Source: JAQIBY01 sp963676165 (lineage in GTDB: Bacteria > Bacteroidota > Bacteroidia > Bacteroidales > ML635J-15). From it: a stretch of 64,000 nucleotides of DNA. Positions 43,484-53,127 of the stretch are shown here, piece by piece. The position numbers and the translations under genes are program-made. The stretch covers positions 62,001 through 126,000 of the forward strand of contig OY781043.1 of the NCBI GenBank assembly GCA_963676165.1, given 5' to 3'. Every line of letters starts with the position of its first letter. Position 1 is the first letter of the stretch. A model generated the notes under the pieces. It worked only from the letters and a program-made list of their open reading frames with translations. It was not told the DNA's origin and did no database searches.

Positions 43484-45832
43484 ATGGCACATATCAATAT
43501 AAAGGAAACAATACGCCGGGCATCAAAAAATAAAGTTACAACAGCACTGATCATTGGCGGAATGTCAATAGCGCTTACAATTGCTTTACTAATCGGCCTC
43601 TGGAGTTTAAACGAATTTAGTTTTGATAAATTTCATCCCAATGCCGATCGTATCTATCGCATTTGCCGACAGGTAAACATGAATAATGAATCGTTTACTG
43701 TAGGGTCCGATTTTGGCACTATCGGTACTGAAGCAAAAGAAGAATTCCCGCAAATTGAAGAAATGTGCAGAGTTGTATTTATGGGACGACAGGCTGTTAA
43801 AATATCCGGGAATAATGCTTATCAGGATCATATTGCTTCCGCAGATCAAAATTTTTTCCGTTTCTTTTCTTTTAATCTCGAAAACGGGAACCCCGAAAAT
43901 TGTTTAGATGCACCCGACAAAATCGTAATTGACAGGGAAACGGCGAATAAATATTTTCAGGGGGAATCCCCCATAGGCCAAACTATAGAGATTCTTGGAC
44001 AACAGTTCCGCGTAAGCGCAGTAATGAAAAATATGCCGGAAAATTCTCATTTAAAATTCAATGTTGTTATTCCTGTTTCTTCTGTTTCCTGGCTTAAAAA
44101 CAGTGAATGGGGTGGTTACGATGGTTTTATGACATATATCCTTGCCGGAAAAGGAGTTAATGCAGAAGACCTGGCAAAAAAAGTAACAGCAATGACTTAC
44201 GAACATTTTCCATTGTACGAAGAATTTAAAATCACCCATTTTCTGCAACCTCTTACCAAGATTCATTTCTCTTCCGGATTTCGTTTCGATAATGTTATTA
44301 CGCGTGACAAAAGGATTGTATTCATCTTTATTTCGCTGGCCGGACTTATATTAATGATCGCCAGCTTTAATTTTGTAAATATGTTCATTTCCACTTCTTT
44401 TTTAAGGGCAAAGTCTATTGGCATTAAAAAGATAAACGGAAGTTCTAAAGCTAACCAGTTTTTTTCTTCATATATCGAAACAGGGCTGTATATTCTCACA
44501 TCCACCGGCATTGCCATACTCCTGGCTATTGCACTGCTCCCCTATTTTAATCAACTCACAGGAACTCATATAAAATTTAACCTTGTGAACTCTCATTTTT
44601 ATCTTTACATAATTATCCTGATCCTTTTGACAACCCTAATTGCAGGTACCTTTCCGATGATGTATATCCTACGGTTCAATCCGGTGTCAATTATCCGAAA
44701 CCGTTTTAAAGGAGGAAGAATAAACCTATTGCAGAAAAGCCTTGTAATTAGCCAGTTTGTAGCATCTTTCATACTGATATGTTCGGCAGGTATCATCAAA
44801 AAACAAATTCAATACATAAAAAATATGGATTTAGGCTTTAACAAAAGTCAAATTATGTATGTCTTCCCAAACAATATGGGTAAAAGCTATGATGCTATCC
44901 GTAACGAATTATTAAGAAATCCCGATATCATAGACATAACAGCCAAAAACTGTCTGCCTAACGTTTGGAGGCAGGGGAACAATATCTCGCTGGCCGATAA
45001 TCCTTCTGTAATGAAAATAATGGAGATCTGTTCTATGAAAGGGAACTATCCCGATGTAATGCATATGTCCTTATCTGACGGAAGGAATCCTTTTGTGGAA
45101 GGAAAAGAAAATAACAGTGAATGCTTAATTAACAAACAGGCCGTCGAAAGCCTCGGGCTGACAGATCCGATCGGGAAACAAATACAAAGAGGGAGTGAGG
45201 TTTATACAATCGCAGGAATCTTAAACAACAGTAACACAAAATCCCTGCATACAAAGGTAGATCCCCAGGTGTATATTTACCTTAACCAGGTAAGTGAACA
45301 AAATCCTATCCTGATAAGAACAAACGGACAAAACAAAGACGTCATAAAATCACTTGAAAAGTTGTGGAACACATATAATCCTGAAATCCCTTTTGAATAT
45401 CATTTCTTAGATGATACTTATAACGAGCTATATAAAACAGAAGAAACCGCATCAAAAGTTATCTCAATAGGAATGGCAGTGGCACTCTTCTTGGCATTCA
45501 TGGGTTTGTATGCTGTCTCTCATTATGCTACCGAACGGCGGGTAAAAGAAATCGGGATACGAAAGGTGAACGGAGCCCGCATTTCAGAAGTCCTTTTTTT
45601 ATTAAACCATGACTTTATACAATGGATACTGATTGCTGTTTTTATAGCGACTCCCGTAACCTGGCTTATCCTCCGTAAATGGCTTGAAAACTTTGCCTAC
45701 CAAACCGGATTAAGCTGGTGGATTTTTGCCCTTTCAGGACTGTTATCCCTGGGGATCGGTTTATTAACGGTTAGTTGGCAAAGCTGGAAAGCTGCCACAA
45801 GAAACCCGGTAGAAGCACTTCGGTACGAATAA
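43484..45832 (+). CDS. FtsX/MacB-type ABC permease (3rd of seven)
   Basis: 782 aa with the duplicated permease layout: N-terminal helix (LIIGGMSIALTIALLIGLW), first core with YFQGESPIGQTIEILG, central helices (RAKSIGIKKINGSSKANQFF), a lone helix near 425, second core (DPIGKQIQRGSEVYTIAGIL), and C-terminal helices with VKEIGIRKVNGARISEVLF, LSWWIFALSGLLSLGIGLL and the end ATRNPVEALRYE. It starts 69 nt after the second ATPase. Its last 110 codons resemble those of copies 4-6 more than the rest of the protein does. Confidence 0.92.
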   Translation: MAHINIKETIRRASKNKVTTALIIGGMSIALTIALLIGLWSLNEFSFDKFHPNADRIYRICRQVNMNNESFTVGSDFGTIGTEAKEEFPQIEEMCRVVFMGRQAVKISGNNAYQDHIASADQNFFRFFSFNLENGNPENCLDAPDKIVIDRETANKYFQGESPIGQTIEILGQQFRVSAVMKNMPENSHLKFNVVIPVSSVSWLKNSEWGGYDGFMTYILAGKGVNAEDLAKKVTAMTYEHFPLYEEFKITHFLQPLTKIHFSSGFRFDNVITRDKRIVFIFISLAGLILMIASFNFVNMFISTSFLRAKSIGIKKINGSSKANQFFSSYIETGLYILTSTGIAILLAIALLPYFNQLTGTHIKFNLVNSHFYLYIIILILLTTLIAGTFPMMYILRFNPVSIIRNRFKGGRINLLQKSLVISQFVASFILICSAGIIKKQIQYIKNMDLGFNKSQIMYVFPNNMGKSYDAIRNELLRNPDIIDITAKNCLPNVWRQGNNISLADNPSVMKIMEICSMKGNYPDVMHMSLSDGRNPFVEGKENNSECLINKQAVESLGLTDPIGKQIQRGSEVYTIAGILNNSNTKSLHTKVDPQVYIYLNQVSEQNPILIRTNGQNKDVIKSLEKLWNTYNPEIPFEYHFLDDTYNELYKTEETASKVISIGMAVALFLAFMGLYAVSHYATERRVKEIGIRKVNGARISEVLFLLNHDFIQWILIAVFIATPVTWLILRKWLENFAYQTGLSWWIFALSGLLSLGIGLLTVSWQSWKAATRNPVEALRYE

Positions 45833-45889
45833 AGAGAATCATATATCGGTGTAAAATAAAAAATTGGAAACACTTTTAAATAAAAAGAA

Positions 45890-48271
45890 ATGAACAGAAA
45901 CATCAAAATAAGCCTGCGAAGGCTAAAACAGGACAAAGTAAACAACATCATAAAACTATCAGGTTTTGTGATGGGCTTAACAATTGCATCAATTGTACTG
46001 ATCTATACGGTAAACGAATCCGGTTACGACAAGTTCCACGCAAACGGAGACCGGATCTACCAGGTGGTTGATTCGGCAAATGTCTATGGTGTGATCTGGG
46101 CTACTGCACCTTTTATAGTGGGAGAAGCTTTGCAAAACGAGTTCCCCGAAGTAGAAGCATATGCACATCATTACAATATTCCGGAATTTAAAATAAAAAA
46201 AGGAGCAACGGCCTTTAATGAAGAAAATATCCTTTGTACCGAATCTTCGTTTTTTGATATTTTTTCATTTAAAATAGTGCAAGGTTCTGCAAAGCCCCTT
46301 GACGAAAATCCGAATGCGATTATTTTAACGGAAAGCAAAGCCCGTAAATATTTTGGAGATCAAAATCCGGTAGGAGAAATTTTGCAGTTAGAAATTAACG
46401 ATTCCCTGTTCCTGATGAATGTTTGCGGCGTAATGCGAGATTTCCCCAAAAACTCAAGCCTGAAAGCAAACTTTGTGGCAAGTATCGACCTTAGTTTTCC
46501 ACATATACAAAGCACAATGTTTAGTTCTTCAGAAACCAATCCCACCACCGAAGAAATTAAAACCGGATGGGATTATTCCGTTTTTTTTGGGAACTACCTC
46601 CTGCTGAAAGACAAAGCAGATGCGGCCGCTTTTAATAAAAAATTAACGGCGTTTACCGAAAAAAACGGAATAGACCCCAACCTCTCACATATGTCTATGG
46701 TGCCTTTTACAGAAATATATTTTAACCACCAGGATCTGTCAACAAACTATGTACCAGAGTACGGGAATCTTCAAATGATACTGATCCTGAGTTTCGTGGG
46801 CTTAATTATTCTGATTGTCTCAATCATTAATTATTTTAATATCTCCGTAGCCCAGCTTTTTGTCAAGAAACGAAGCATTGCCATTTATAATGTTTGCGGG
46901 GCAACACGAAAGAATATTGCCTGGCAATTTATTACAGAATCGGTTATACTGGCTTTAATTACATTGCCCCTGGTACTTTTGCTGGTTTATTTATGCCTCC
47001 CGGCAGCAAGCGCTTTATTAGGGAAAGAATATGAACTCAAACTATTTGATTACCCCCTTAGTATAGTTCTGATCTTTGCAGTAACCATTGCGGTTGGCAT
47101 TTTTTCAGGGCTATTGATCTCAATAAAAGCAAGCTCGCAGAAAACCATTAATGCCCTGAAAAACATACGAGACAGGAAACAAAAACTAATGCCGTCAAAA
47201 GTGATGCTGACTTTCCAGATATCGGTTTTTATAGCCCTGGTTGTTACTGTTTTTGCTGTTTATAAACAAGTACACTATTCCATGAACAAAAATTTAGGCT
47301 TCGATAAAGAAAATCTTTTGATCGTAAACTTTGATGAAAATTCGGAATACAATATTTTCAGGGAAACCATTAAAAGCAATCCTGATATTTTGAGTGTTAG
47401 TGGTTCCATGTGGCTACCTCCTACGACAAACAATATGGTGGTAAGTATCCCGAAAAAAGACGAACCCGATGTAAATGTATCCCTAAGAGGGCTAATGGTT
47501 GATAACAATTTTGCCCGGACAATGGGGATGGAACTCGTAGCAGGAAGAGGTTTTACGGAAAGCGATACCCGGGGGGTATTATTAAATCAAATAGCTGTTA
47601 AAAAACTGGGCTTCACAAATCCCATTGGAGAACAGGTTGCTTTCGGACAGGTAACAGGCGTTATAAAAGATTTTCATTATGCCTCAATACACGAAGAAAT
47701 GCCCCCGGTAATTATTCTCCTGAATCCCGGACAGGTATATGAAATGGTCATACGTACAGCACCGGGAAAAACACCTGAGGTTATTGATTACCTGAAAAAA
47801 GAATGGGCAAATCTAAATACAGAAACCCCGTTTGAATTTGAATTTTTCGATAAAAAAGTTCAGAAATTATATGAATCGGATATGAGAATGGCCAAAATCG
47901 TTACAGGTTTTGCCTTACTGTCCATTGTAATTGCAGTTCTCGGATTAGTTGGCTTATCAATATTCACCAGCCGTCAGCGTATAAAAGAAATCGGTATCCG
48001 CAAAGTTAACGGGGCTAAAGTATCGGAAATTTTAAGCATGCTCAACAAAGAATACATTAAATGGGTAGTCATCGCCTTTGTAATTGCCAGTCCGGTTGCA
48101 TGGTATGCAATGCACAAATGGCTCGAAAATTTTGCTTATAAAACCACACTTAGCTGGTGGATCTTTGCCCTGGGTGGAATACTGGCAATGGGAATTGCAT
48201 TGTTAACTGTCAGTTGGCAAAGCTGGCGGGCTGCAACAAAAAATCCGGTAGAAGCATTGAGATACGAATAA
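45890..48271 (+). CDS. FtsX/MacB-type ABC permease (4th of seven)
   Basis: 793 aa. Start MNRNIKISLRRLKQDKVNNI and one helix, first periplasmic core (NPVGEILQLEINDSLFLMNV), central helices with VKKRSIAIYNVCGATRKNIA, a helix near 435 (MLTFQISVFIALVVTVFAVY), second core (GMELVAGRGFTESDTRGVLL, NPIGEQVAFGQVTGVIKDFH), then KEIGIRKVNGAKVSEILSML and the SWWIFALGG / NPVEALRYE end. The gap to copy 5 is only 13 nt. The 3' 270 bp closely match the end of copy 5 in DNA. Confidence 0.92.
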   Translation: MNRNIKISLRRLKQDKVNNIIKLSGFVMGLTIASIVLIYTVNESGYDKFHANGDRIYQVVDSANVYGVIWATAPFIVGEALQNEFPEVEAYAHHYNIPEFKIKKGATAFNEENILCTESSFFDIFSFKIVQGSAKPLDENPNAIILTESKARKYFGDQNPVGEILQLEINDSLFLMNVCGVMRDFPKNSSLKANFVASIDLSFPHIQSTMFSSSETNPTTEEIKTGWDYSVFFGNYLLLKDKADAAAFNKKLTAFTEKNGIDPNLSHMSMVPFTEIYFNHQDLSTNYVPEYGNLQMILILSFVGLIILIVSIINYFNISVAQLFVKKRSIAIYNVCGATRKNIAWQFITESVILALITLPLVLLLVYLCLPAASALLGKEYELKLFDYPLSIVLIFAVTIAVGIFSGLLISIKASSQKTINALKNIRDRKQKLMPSKVMLTFQISVFIALVVTVFAVYKQVHYSMNKNLGFDKENLLIVNFDENSEYNIFRETIKSNPDILSVSGSMWLPPTTNNMVVSIPKKDEPDVNVSLRGLMVDNNFARTMGMELVAGRGFTESDTRGVLLNQIAVKKLGFTNPIGEQVAFGQVTGVIKDFHYASIHEEMPPVIILLNPGQVYEMVIRTAPGKTPEVIDYLKKEWANLNTETPFEFEFFDKKVQKLYESDMRMAKIVTGFALLSIVIAVLGLVGLSIFTSRQRIKEIGIRKVNGAKVSEILSMLNKEYIKWVVIAFVIASPVAWYAMHKWLENFAYKTTLSWWIFALGGILAMGIALLTVSWQSWRAATKNPVEALRYE
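48001..48271 (+). repeat. 3'-end repeat of permease genes (copy in 4th permease)
   Basis: About 270 bp coding KVNGAKVSEILSMLN to the stop. It contains long stretches identical to 50384-50654, for example ATGGGTAGTCATCGCCTTTG in both and a shared final block around GGCAAAGCTGGCGGGCTGCA. Confidence 0.7.
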
Positions 48272-48284
48272 ATAATAGAACAAG

Positions 48285-50654
48285 ATGAATACAACCTTCT
48301 TAAAACTGGCAATTCGGAATATTCGAAAGAACAAGATAAACTCAATCATTAATATCCTGGGATTTTCGTTGGGCTTAGCAGCCTGTTTGTTCATCTTTTT
48401 ATTTACAAAATTTGAAACCGGCTTTGACAACTTTTATCCGAATCAGGACAGATTATTTCGCCTCGTTGGGGAATTTAGCACCCCCGACCAAAAAAGCACT
48501 GAAGGATTTGTTTACTATCCGGTAGCACCGGCAGTAGCCAATAATATTCCGGGAATCAAAAGCTTTTGCCGTGTAACCGGCATTGAACCTGCAAAATGTT
48601 ATGTAAACAACCAATTGTCCACGCTGGAGAATTTGCGTTTTGCCGATGATAATTTTTTCAGTTTTTTCCCTTTCAAGCTCATTACTGGAAACCCGTCAAC
48701 CGTTTTAAACAGTGCCGATAAGATTGTTCTTACAAAAGAAACCGCATTAAGGATCTTCGGTACTATTGATGTTGTCGGGCAGCCTGTCTTTTACCAACAC
48801 CAACATTTTATTGTATCCGGTATTGCAGCAGAAACACCAGCAAACACTCACCTGAATTTCGATGCAATAGCTTCAATAAAACATATCGAACAAAGTGATA
48901 GTTACTGGAAAGGCTGGGGAGGTGGCATAACCTTTCTCTCTTACATCGAGTTAATACCCAATGTCACACCCCAACAAATTGCACAACAATTTCCGGAACT
49001 TCTCGAACAAAAAATCAACAACCAATGGAGAGATAGGGGAATATCTTATGAGCTTTCACTCCAAAAAATCTCAGACATCCATCTGTCCGACAGATCAATA
49101 ACTTACGATTGCAACACGAACCGCAGTAAAAAAAGCATATATATCATTAACACCATATGTTTACTTATTCTGATCCTCGCTATTGTAAACTACATTATCC
49201 TTTATACCGGCCAAAATTTAAGCAAGCTCAAAGAAATTGGTATTCTAAAGCTTCACGGAGCAGGAAAGTACAGAATAATTATTCAAACTTACACAGAAGT
49301 GTTAATTGTCTCCTGCATTGCATCTTTAATAAGTTTCGCCCTGCTTGGAGGAATTCTGCCGTTTTTAAATTCCCAGTTAAACACCCATATTATCATTAAA
49401 GAAAATATAATTGCAGCAGTTGGTTTTGTTATCCCCGCTATTCTGCTACTATCTGTAATTGTTACTTTCTTTTCCACTTTTAAAATGAAAAAATTAAAAC
49501 TGAATGATATTCTGAAAGGGAATTCGCGCATCAAGGTAAAGGGAAATAATTTGCTGGTTTCCCTGCAATTCACAATTGTCATTTTACTAATGATCTCAGT
49601 ACTCTGCATCTCAAAACAGAATAGGTTTTTACTAAACAGGGAACTGGGATTCAATAAAGAAGATATGCTGATAATTGAATCGGACGATGAATTTCTCAAT
49701 GACGAATTAGATGGTTTTAAACAGGAATTAATGCAACTGGCAGAAATACAAACTGTGAGCCTGAGCAGCCAAACTATCGGATCCGGATTAACACAAAACG
49801 GCTATACAATTGAAGGGGAAACCAAAAATACAATGTTAAACGTAATTTATACTGATGCAGACTTTTTAAACTGCTATAAACTCAACCTCATCGAAGGAGA
49901 AAACTTCAGTACAAATAACGCTTTTAATAAAGATGCCATACTAATTAACAGGGAAATGGTAAAACAAACAGGGTGGAAAGAACCTGTAGGAAAAACAATA
50001 ATGAGAAACGGGAAACTTCATGTTATCGGGGTTGTGGATAATTTCAATTTCGGGTCTCTTGAAAACTCCATGAAACCATTGCTCATTATGGCTAATCCGG
50101 CCTGGGACGACTGGGGTTATTCGACCATCAATATCCGCTATCAAACCAACGATATACAAGGACTTATCCGGAAAATAAACAAACTGTGGCAAAACCATTT
50201 TCCTGAAACACCTTTCGACATCCGTTTTCTCGATAATATATTAAACCAAAACTATGCATCGTACCGGGCACAACAAAAAGTAATTGGGTTTTTTAGCTTT
50301 CTAACAATTTTTATTGCAATGATCGGCCTGTTTGGCTTAACAGTATTCACTACCCGTAACCGGATTAAGGAAATCGGCATTCGAAAAGTTAACGGGGCCA
50401 GGGTATCGGAAATTCTAAGCATGCTCAACAGGGAATTTATTAAATGGGTAGTCATCGCCTTTGTAATTGCAACACCAATTGCCTGGTATGTCATGCACAA
50501 ATGGCTTGAGAACTTTGCCTACAAAACAGCACTGAGCTGGTGGATCTTTGCCCTGTCCGGAATACTGGCAATAGGAATTGCTTTGTTAACGGTTAGCTGG
50601 CAAAGCTGGCGGGCTGCAACAAAGAATCCGGTAGAAGCATTAAGATACGAATAA
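48285..50654 (+). CDS. FtsX/MacB-type ABC permease (5th of seven)
   Basis: 789 aa. N-terminal helix (NILGFSLGLAACLFIFLF), first core with a Cys pair absent from its neighbours (FCRVTGIEPAKCYVNNQ), central helices (KLKEIGILKLHGAGKYRIII), helix near 420, second core (YKLNLIEGENFSTNNAF, EPVGKTIMRNGKLHVIGVVD), then NRIKEIGIRKVNGARVSEIL and SWWIFALSGILAIGIALL, end TKNPVEALRYE. The N-terminal three quarters differ strongly from copy 4, but the last 90 codons are almost the same, which suggests gene conversion. It is followed by an 88-nt gap. Confidence 0.92.
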   Translation: MNTTFLKLAIRNIRKNKINSIINILGFSLGLAACLFIFLFTKFETGFDNFYPNQDRLFRLVGEFSTPDQKSTEGFVYYPVAPAVANNIPGIKSFCRVTGIEPAKCYVNNQLSTLENLRFADDNFFSFFPFKLITGNPSTVLNSADKIVLTKETALRIFGTIDVVGQPVFYQHQHFIVSGIAAETPANTHLNFDAIASIKHIEQSDSYWKGWGGGITFLSYIELIPNVTPQQIAQQFPELLEQKINNQWRDRGISYELSLQKISDIHLSDRSITYDCNTNRSKKSIYIINTICLLILILAIVNYIILYTGQNLSKLKEIGILKLHGAGKYRIIIQTYTEVLIVSCIASLISFALLGGILPFLNSQLNTHIIIKENIIAAVGFVIPAILLLSVIVTFFSTFKMKKLKLNDILKGNSRIKVKGNNLLVSLQFTIVILLMISVLCISKQNRFLLNRELGFNKEDMLIIESDDEFLNDELDGFKQELMQLAEIQTVSLSSQTIGSGLTQNGYTIEGETKNTMLNVIYTDADFLNCYKLNLIEGENFSTNNAFNKDAILINREMVKQTGWKEPVGKTIMRNGKLHVIGVVDNFNFGSLENSMKPLLIMANPAWDDWGYSTINIRYQTNDIQGLIRKINKLWQNHFPETPFDIRFLDNILNQNYASYRAQQKVIGFFSFLTIFIAMIGLFGLTVFTTRNRIKEIGIRKVNGARVSEILSMLNREFIKWVVIAFVIATPIAWYVMHKWLENFAYKTALSWWIFALSGILAIGIALLTVSWQSWRAATKNPVEALRYE
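50384..50654 (+). repeat. 3'-end repeat of permease genes (copy in 5th permease)
   Basis: Partner of 48001-48271. A third, slightly more diverged copy ends the 6th permease (about 52845-53115). Confidence 0.7.
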
Positions 50655-50742
50655 AAAGGCATAGGAAAGGGTTTGCCGGAGAAAACAGATCGCGATCAAA
50701 GGTCATTTTAAAAGGAATTAAAATAAGCATAGGATAAATACC

Positions 50743-53115
50743 ATGAGAATACAAAAAAATATTAAATTTTCTTTCCGTTTTTTATTGAAAAATAAAGGCG
50801 CCAGTATTCTTAATCTGATTGGATTAACGGTTGGGATAACCGTAAGTATGCTTATTTTTCTTTTCGTTTTAAAAGAAAAAAGCACTGACAAATATTTACC
50901 CGGCCTCGAAAACATTTATGTTTTAACCAATTATGAAGGCACTTCCCTCTCTCAAAAAATGATAAACCATATAAAAACAGAAATCCCAGAAATGGATGCT
51001 GTTACTTTTGGCAGTTATGATTGGTCTCCCCAGGTTTTCCTGAAAAAGGGAAACAACAGTTATAAAGTTGAAAATATGTTGACTGCAGATTCCTGTTTCT
51101 TTCGGGTCTTCAACTTTAAAACACTCTGGGGAGATCCTCAGAATGCATTAAACACTGCCAACAAGATTGTACTTACCCGCTCCCTTTCAGAAAAAATATT
51201 CGGGAAAGAAAACCCGGTAGGGAAAACCCTTATTTACAATGCAACTTATCTTCAGGGAGAAGAACTGGAAGTTACTGCTGTTATTGATGATTTACCCCAG
51301 GCAAGTTCATGGAATTTTGATGCTGTACTTTCGTTCACAACTAATTACCATATCGACTGGTATGATAGAAATCTGGAAAACTGGGGGGCACAAAATTACA
51401 GTGCTTTTGCAAAGATAAACGCTAACGTCCCTGAAAAAACCGCTGCAAATAAATTAAGCGGCATTAACCGTGACAATGTCCCCGACGATTACAAAAACAA
51501 CATACAATACGGTATTGCTCCTTTCAGTAAAGCCTATTTTGATTTACCTCAATTGCAGGATACCAAACATGGAAACCGTTTTACTCTTTCGGTTATTGGT
51601 ATTGTCGGAACTCTGATTTTACTGTTATCCTGTGTGAACTACATCAATATGGTTACAGCTCAACGTGAAAAACGTTACAAAGATATTGGCATTCTAAAAA
51701 CCATGGGGAGCAGCCGCAACAGGATCATCCAAATGGTAACCACAGAATCGGCACTCATGCTGTTAACAGCCATTGTACTTTCAATTATTGCAATCATTTT
51801 TCTGCTACCCGGGTTTAACCTGCTAACAGGATCACAGTTCAATATTACCCGGCTTTTTACAGGGAAATACCTGGCCATGTCAGTTGCTATCCTCTGCATC
51901 ATGATCCTGTTTACCGGCATCATTCCCGGGTTAATCTTCAGCAAAAAGCCGGTTACCCTCCTTATCAGGAATAATAAAATATCCGGAGGGAAAAACCATA
52001 TACGTAATGGCTTATTGGTTTTCCAGTTTACCGTCTCCATTGCCCTTATTGCCTGTATCTTAATAATCAACAGGCAAAACAGTTACATGCAAAACAGGAA
52101 TACAGGTTTTGCCACAGAAAATATTGTGTATGCCAATACCAATGACAATATTGCTAATCATAGCAGAGCTTTTAAAGACGGGTTAAAACAAATTTCCGGC
52201 ATTAACGATTTCACCTTTTCAGACAACATATTAATGAAAAACGACGAAAACTGGGGAGTCAGTTTTATTAATAAAGGAGATGAATACGACATTCATTTTT
52301 CAAAACTATCGGTTACCCCCGGATTTTTCAATTTCTTTGGAATCAGTCTCAATGAAGGAGCAGGATTCGACGAACATTCGGATACCAACAGAGATGTTAT
52401 TATAAACCAGTCAGCTCAATCCGATTTCAGGCTCGAAAATATCCGTGACGGCAGGATGTTACTCGGAGATGACTCTAAAGGACATATCGTTGGTGTTGTC
52501 AGTGATTTCAATTTCGAATCGTTCCATGTACCGATACGTGCAGCAGCATTTATGTCATCCGGTGAATGCGATGAAGTGCTTTATTTAAAAGTTAACACGG
52601 ACAATCCGGACTCTTTCAAAGCCACAATGGAACAGGTAAAAGAACTTTGGGACCGCTTTTCTCCTGATTTCCCGCTGGAATATCATTTTCTCGACAAAAC
52701 ACGCGCTTCAATGTATGCCAAAGAAACCCGCTTTCGGGAATTCCTGCTTTACACAACATTGGTCTCCCTGGTATTATCGTGCCTGGGACTTATTGGATTA
52801 ACATTTTTTATTATGGAACAGAGGACAAAAGAAATTGGCATCAGGAAAGTAAACGGCGCGAAAATTTCCGATATAATGATAATGCTCAACAAAGATATTA
52901 TTAAATGGGTAGCTATTGCCTTTGTCATTGCCATGCCGGTTGCCTGGTATGCCATGCACAAATGGCTCGAAAACTTTGCCTACAAAACAACGTTGAGCTG
53001 GTGGATTTTTGCACTGTCCGGAATACTGGCACTGAGCGTTGCTTTATTGACGGTTAGCTGGCAAAGCTGGAAAGCTGCCACAAAAAACCCGGTTGATTCT
53101 TTACGTTATGAATAA
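50743..53115 (+). CDS. FtsX/MacB-type ABC permease (6th of seven)
   Basis: 790 aa. Start MRIQKNIKFSFRFLLKNKGA, helix NLIGLTVGITVSMLIFLFVL, first core (KIFGKENPVGKTLIYNATYL), central helices with KRYKDIGILKTMGSSRNRII, helix near 425 (GLLVFQFTVSIALIACILII), second core (GISLNEGAGFDEHSDTNRDV, GHIVGVVSDFNFESFH), then TKEIGIRKVNGAKISDIMIM and a shared end (WYAMHKWLENFAYKTTLSWW, NPVDSLRYE). The WYAMHKWLENFAYKTTLSWW segment is the same as in copy 4. The 7th permease follows after 12 nt. Confidence 0.92.
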   Translation: MRIQKNIKFSFRFLLKNKGASILNLIGLTVGITVSMLIFLFVLKEKSTDKYLPGLENIYVLTNYEGTSLSQKMINHIKTEIPEMDAVTFGSYDWSPQVFLKKGNNSYKVENMLTADSCFFRVFNFKTLWGDPQNALNTANKIVLTRSLSEKIFGKENPVGKTLIYNATYLQGEELEVTAVIDDLPQASSWNFDAVLSFTTNYHIDWYDRNLENWGAQNYSAFAKINANVPEKTAANKLSGINRDNVPDDYKNNIQYGIAPFSKAYFDLPQLQDTKHGNRFTLSVIGIVGTLILLLSCVNYINMVTAQREKRYKDIGILKTMGSSRNRIIQMVTTESALMLLTAIVLSIIAIIFLLPGFNLLTGSQFNITRLFTGKYLAMSVAILCIMILFTGIIPGLIFSKKPVTLLIRNNKISGGKNHIRNGLLVFQFTVSIALIACILIINRQNSYMQNRNTGFATENIVYANTNDNIANHSRAFKDGLKQISGINDFTFSDNILMKNDENWGVSFINKGDEYDIHFSKLSVTPGFFNFFGISLNEGAGFDEHSDTNRDVIINQSAQSDFRLENIRDGRMLLGDDSKGHIVGVVSDFNFESFHVPIRAAAFMSSGECDEVLYLKVNTDNPDSFKATMEQVKELWDRFSPDFPLEYHFLDKTRASMYAKETRFREFLLYTTLVSLVLSCLGLIGLTFFIMEQRTKEIGIRKVNGAKISDIMIMLNKDIIKWVAIAFVIAMPVAWYAMHKWLENFAYKTTLSWWIFALSGILALSVALLTVSWQSWKAATKNPVDSLRYE

Positions 53116-53127
53116 AAATATAAGACA

